A stretch of 9,536 nt of DNA from CAZTLI01 sp964614375 (lineage in GTDB: Bacteria; Chloroflexota; Anaerolineae; Aggregatilineales; Phototrophicaceae): the NCBI GenBank assembly GCA_964614375.1, contig CAZTLI010000189.1:1-9536 (forward strand), written 5' to 3'. The translations under genes were made by a program, and so were the position numbers. The notes under the pieces were generated by a model. It was not told the DNA's origin and did not search any database. It worked only from the letters and a program-made list of their open reading frames with translations. Positions 8,301 through 9,536 of the stretch are shown here, one piece after another. Within the stretch, counting starts at the first letter, position 1. Each line of letters opens with the position of its first letter.

Positions 8301-9536
8301 AAAGCCTCGATGCCCGCTCATTAGTCGTGATGCCCCTGCGTTCACCCACGCGCGAGATAGGCGCTATCTGGATCGGCTCTAACGAACCTTATGTTCATTC
8401 GGAACGTGAAATTCGTATTTATCAAGCCTTCCAGGAACAGGCCTCATTGTCGATGGAAGCGGCGCATCTACTCGAACAAACCGAACGGCGTGCCAGCCAG
8501 CTAGAAACGTCGGCGCGTGTCAGCCAGCGTGCCGCCCAGATTTTGAATTTGGATGAACTGCTGCCACAGATTGTCGATGAAATTCAACAGTCCTTTGGCT
8601 ATCATCATGTGCAAATCTTCATGATGAACGAAGACACAGGCTATGCCGAACTGCGGGCAAGTACAGGCGAAGCCGGTAAACAGTTGCTCAGCATCAGACA
8701 TAAGCTGGCGCGGGGATCCGATAGTGTCATTGGACAAGTGACTTTACGGGGCGAACCCACGATTGCGCTGGATACCGCCGATGCCGATGTGATCCATCAA
8801 CCCAACCCGTATCTACCATTGACCCGTTCGGAAATGGCGTTGCCGCTGATTGTGAAGGGGAGTATCGTAGGCGCGCTCGATGTGCAGTCTAATCAACCCA
8901 ACGCCTTCAACGAAGAAGATGTCCGCGCCCTAACGACACTCGCCGCCCAGATTGCCGTCGCGATAGATAACTCCAACCTCTATCAGGAGACACAACGTCG
9001 GGCCAGCGAGATGACCTTCCTGTTTGATGTGACGAATATCGCGGCAGCGGCTGAAACGCTGGATGAGGCGCTGCAAAGTGTGGCAGGCCATCTCCACGAC
9101 TCGCTTAAAGCACTGGTGGTTGGCATTTATCTGCCCAGTGTTTATGCCGACACACTCGGCACGGGCGAGGAATATACGGTATTACAGCCCATCGCCATTT
9201 CTGGCACACGGCAGCCGATTTCCGAAATTGCTGAGGTGCGGCTGGACACCCCAGACAATATCCTTGTGGATGTCGCAACCACCTTAGAACCGATGGTCAT
9301 CAATCATATCGAAGTCGAATCCACCTACTTGCCAATTGCTTCGGAAGCGCGGTCAGCCCTCATTATGCCGATCAGCACAGGTAACGAACTGGTCGGCCTG
9401 CTCGTGATGGAAGATCAGCGGCGCAATGCCTATGATGAAAATGTATTCGCGCTGGTTCTCACACTCGTCGGTTCGCTGGCTGCGATTATCCAGAACGTCG
9501 TGCTGGTTGATGAGTTAACCGCCACCAACGAGCAAT
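2360..9536 (+). CDS. Giant multi-GAF/PAS membrane sensor, probably a histidine kinase (3' partial)
   Basis: A single frame without stops runs 2,392 codons to the window edge. Order seen: TM helix 1 at about residues 25-45; an extracytoplasmic double-Cache-like sensor at 46-335 (core strands around 125-218, second lobe around 240-325); TM helix 2 at about 339-357; a degenerate HAMP-like segment at 358-420; GAF1 426-587; a half-GAF 588-694; GAF2 695-870; GAF3 871-1044; GAF4 1045-1229; a heptad coiled coil 1230-1250; GAF5 to about 1411; PAS 1415-1540; GAF6 1541-1702; GAF7 1703-1866; GAF8 1867-2039; GAF9 2040-2209; GAF10 2211-2383. Most GAF units end in a version of A-I-D/E-N-x-x-L-F-Q. GAF calls rest on this closing motif, the opening helix and unit length; GAF1 and GAF9 are clearest, while GAF3-GAF5 are divergent. 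The frame leaves the window in VDELTATNEQ, the helix that commonly precedes a HisKA domain in such proteins, so an ATP-dependent autokinase on the cytoplasmic side is inferred, not seen. Only one cysteine (Cys454) occurs. Ligands are unknown. Confidence 0.88.
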   Translation, partial: MMSQAGNTQQNTWKEQQNRMIWRRIAPIVIVAFAVFALIGVVQIFNTASDRQQVIHQTVLDEISQDLQRELDRVNNEVRDVVSTRAVQVLVESRIIDNLGLSDDTIYRVEGIAILQDLLSRRPIYSDVTLYRPQGNLVLRMEMVDGTPIVTTINRPAEADGIQNTAPFHAAVTSSPGQTSYGGFEVVEVDGEPVVTFAIYAPLYNAAGEVTGVLRLTTNAETFLSAVNNPLPSLLNSNSSGRVLLVADGNRVLADSGAESNDYLLPLIGSPTNTDVAAMYQRAVDFYNANPGDTNLVAAGNDVFTVRAVLTGTSVSSSLWTLIFADNAAAVWFTPTINSIAVIGLAVLLAALVVFVFSRAMQTLYTPITQANTFIQQLISSDSTTLNVPQDAQADSIMQSIEQVAGRIQKMNQDMTSVIQRRDRDLKMVADIGRKTATLQNIDEILHLAIELICTELDFYHAQVFLIDDARVNAVLVHSRGEAGRQMLERRHQIRIGSATIIGTVTGENRAVFINDTDRTSPDMPHGHNPLLRETKSELGLPLNIGNEIIGALDIQSKETNAFREADLPVYQLLADQLAIAIHNAQLTQQASQRVRQIDTLNRQLTRSAWEEAQRGLNLQRYYEYNLLDITSDESAETGQKKGVSAPISIRGEVIGELSVGSEDIDLSENERFILNAVANRVALAIENARLFQETQTSLSETSTLYQLSQYLNEANTLDDIVRAITVSVMPDAASGQVWLFEEYGFEADSEWLILNTYLAMTEDAADTRNVAGLRIRIEDHPFIAQLPKNRVTLIHDVQEDVRLDNTLRNIFAQFLARAVVLIPLTVRTTWRGFITVTFAEPRLFSEQEGRIYSALISQAGVAIDNRMLLRQTAAALERNENLYAASRIINTAQNLQDLVYAVVATSNTPQFDYWLSLMEGELDDTGWSTTARIVARSEGGTIIEEDIVHPLHIPADSPIRKREPAVYIDHDPENPDAPPNILWIRAMGYRLVTAFGLFSDNRPIATFFIGTREAEELSAEDYEVYRALTGQMSTQIENRRLLQRTEQALDETRRLYIASSAIASAQDAEGVYNAAAIHLSRALHIDTPQKMHISLHLATPEPVSNAPHLETVYAWSNDASVDIEAQIGMMIEQEMIPFGTLLQAHDGSLYYPDLQASLTDNPALQALLMQDNARNALIASIQSRQKWFGILLIKSDHTHSFDEQFQRFVQNIASQVAIAVENNQLFQEAQTEAQRAQTEARRALALAEAGQLANRIAGDFETNIGEVIGHVAKSADYTRWMLFLTDDVTGSLEKITDHAVDVEPLSIPMGDIELSVSNAYHLNQLIRVNDPLEYPAFRNLEAAIREAVATYYGKHIVAPIRNNEGGAIGVMLVGRDREDSDLDERDEQFATTLAAQVAVAVENRRLFRAAEEERRTLQSILTTMPTGVLVLDPETLHPINSNDQVVALLGKAIDLSKPFRAADYNLYRTGTNLHYPDDELPIKLAMEMDQSMFVDDVAVIADDYLIDLLMNAAPIHDTRGHIIGIVTAFQDISNLRGLENTLQENLRETVALYEAQRALSEAEQFEDVIDVMYIQLALQQPANGFVITIDDVGHIELARSLDAPIEAIAPLVKLLDPEQTIHIEDIANNALVDEAARDVLTEQGYHTLISVPLRTRVRDIPFGWLVAVETEPYAFTADQERILETLGDLARTALDNRYLFQSTQEALQATATLYTATSTASRASDLEQLSDALRTSLETLRPDMYAAYIIREDRVDTLFNAVADPNDPLIDFTPILRYELAQGDGVFIGDISRSTLTPLEKELIKLGDISAFAAVNLRIKDWQNGRIIVAYKESRKFSDNDVRLLNALADSASVVVDNQMLFDQLQGTLEETSTLYQTSRALTDTDSPEDILDVVVNFLIEPHVNQVFIALLDTKQWDTPGSTVEVVSSWNSETGMSLTGISLSANQFPAWRQLSTSQVLTIDDIHTDPHLDDLERLGIESLDARSLVVMPLRSPTREIGAIWIGSNEPYVHSEREIRIYQAFQEQASLSMEAAHLLEQTERRASQLETSARVSQRAAQILNLDELLPQIVDEIQQSFGYHHVQIFMMNEDTGYAELRASTGEAGKQLLSIRHKLARGSDSVIGQVTLRGEPTIALDTADADVIHQPNPYLPLTRSEMALPLIVKGSIVGALDVQSNQPNAFNEEDVRALTTLAAQIAVAIDNSNLYQETQRRASEMTFLFDVTNIAAAAETLDEALQSVAGHLHDSLKALVVGIYLPSVYADTLGTGEEYTVLQPIAISGTRQPISEIAEVRLDTPDNILVDVATTLEPMVINHIEVESTYLPIASEARSALIMPISTGNELVGLLVMEDQRRNAYDENVFALVLTLVGSLAAIIQNVVLVDELTATNEQ
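4278..4285 (+). other. A8 homopolymer in a slippery phase within the giant sensor gene
   Basis: Eight adenines fall in the half-GAF region and are read CAA AAA AAA GGC (Gln640-Lys641-Lys642-Gly643). The phase presents A AAA AAA, a heptamer form known to allow -1 ribosomal slippage, and runs of this length can also allow polymerase slippage. A -1 shift would reach TGA at 4315-4317 and give a product of about 652 residues. The run is visible; any functional use of it is speculation. Confidence 0.4.
6047..6088 (+). repeat. Two tandem 21-bp copies encoding a repeated heptad
   Basis: Positions 6047-6067 and 6068-6088 are identical except for one base (CAG against CGG in the sixth codon). They encode AQTEAQR and AQTEARR (residues 1230-1243), continuing into an alanine/leucine-rich helix. 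Each copy is exactly seven codons, so the duplication adds one coiled-coil heptad between GAF4 and GAF5 without changing frame or helix phase. The near identity suggests a recent duplication compared with the strongly diverged GAF units. Confidence 0.85.
6602..6979 (+). other. PAS domain within the GAF chain
   Basis: Residues about 1415-1540 of the giant sensor break the GAF pattern. They read as a PAS fold: an entry helix ending SILTTMPTGVLVLD, a strand-turn with PINSNDQVVALLG, a central YPDDELPIKLAM segment, and the closing strands APIHDTRGHIIGIVTAFQDI. The D-x-x-G turn and the final T-A-F-Q-D-I are typical of PAS exits. PAS domains bind small ligands or cofactors or mediate dimerisation; no cofactor residue is evident. 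It separates GAF5 from GAF6. Confidence 0.75.

Noticed and set aside
268..8737. Numerous minus-strand and off-frame open frames of 60-200 codons
   Set aside because: They all lie inside the two long sensor frames, have arginine-, cysteine- or serine-rich compositions typical of shadow frames, lack coherent domains, and show no independent spacing or ribosome binding sites.
3635..8988. Phytochrome-type photoreceptor or cyclic-nucleotide GAF domains
   Set aside because: No chromophore cysteine is available, apart from one at an unsuitable position, and I could not find a complete N-K-F-D-E motif in any unit.
107..9536. The two sensor genes as one gene split by a stop codon, since they share a reading frame
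   Set aside because: Two in-frame stops (2336-2338 and 2354-2356) separate them. The second gene has its own Shine-Dalgarno site and a complete new N-terminus with TM helix, Cache-like region and HAMP-like segment.
2360..9536. A very long gene as a surface adhesin, polyketide synthase or toxin
   Set aside because: The repeating unit matches GAF domains with A-I-D/E-N-x-x-L-F closing helices, and there are no secretion repeats, carrier-protein motifs or toxin repeats.

Overview
The window lies entirely on the plus strand and reads as one densely packed sensory operon. It holds the last 35 codons of an unidentified gene, a complete 743-residue membrane sensor, and the first 2,392 codons of a giant multi-domain sensor protein that runs off the right edge. 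There is no intergenic stretch longer than 21 bases, and I see no RNA gene, mobile element, CRISPR array, internal promoter or terminator.

Layout: positions 1-110 carry the C-terminal tail of an upstream gene whose TGA overlaps the ATG of the next gene (ATGA). Positions 107-2338 encode a two-pass membrane protein: a double-Cache-like extracytoplasmic sensor, HAMP, a GAF domain, a half-length GAF-like module and a GAF N-terminal stub. After a 21-base gap with a good Shine-Dalgarno sequence, positions 2360-9536 form one uninterrupted frame. It encodes a second two-pass sensor with the same opening order (Cache-like, TM, HAMP-like, GAF, half-GAF), followed by GAF domains 2-5, a PAS domain, and GAF domains 6-10. 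The frame ends in the helical linker that normally leads into a HisKA histidine-kinase core, so the catalytic part of this protein is probably just past the window.

Organism: long strings of degenerate GAF domains joined by linkers of the form E-T-x-x-L-Y, each ending in A-x-E/D-N-x-x-L-F, are in my experience typical of Chloroflexota (Anaerolineae and relatives). Roughly balanced base composition and tight ATGA packing are compatible with this. The assignment is an inference from protein style, not from a marker gene.

Working model: the two membrane proteins are co-translated, share domain order in their N-terminal halves and carry the same GAF subtype. The first has no recognisable output domain, so it may act as a partner or modulator of the second, which would carry the kinase. 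The upstream gene may supply an associated function, but too little of it is visible to name it.
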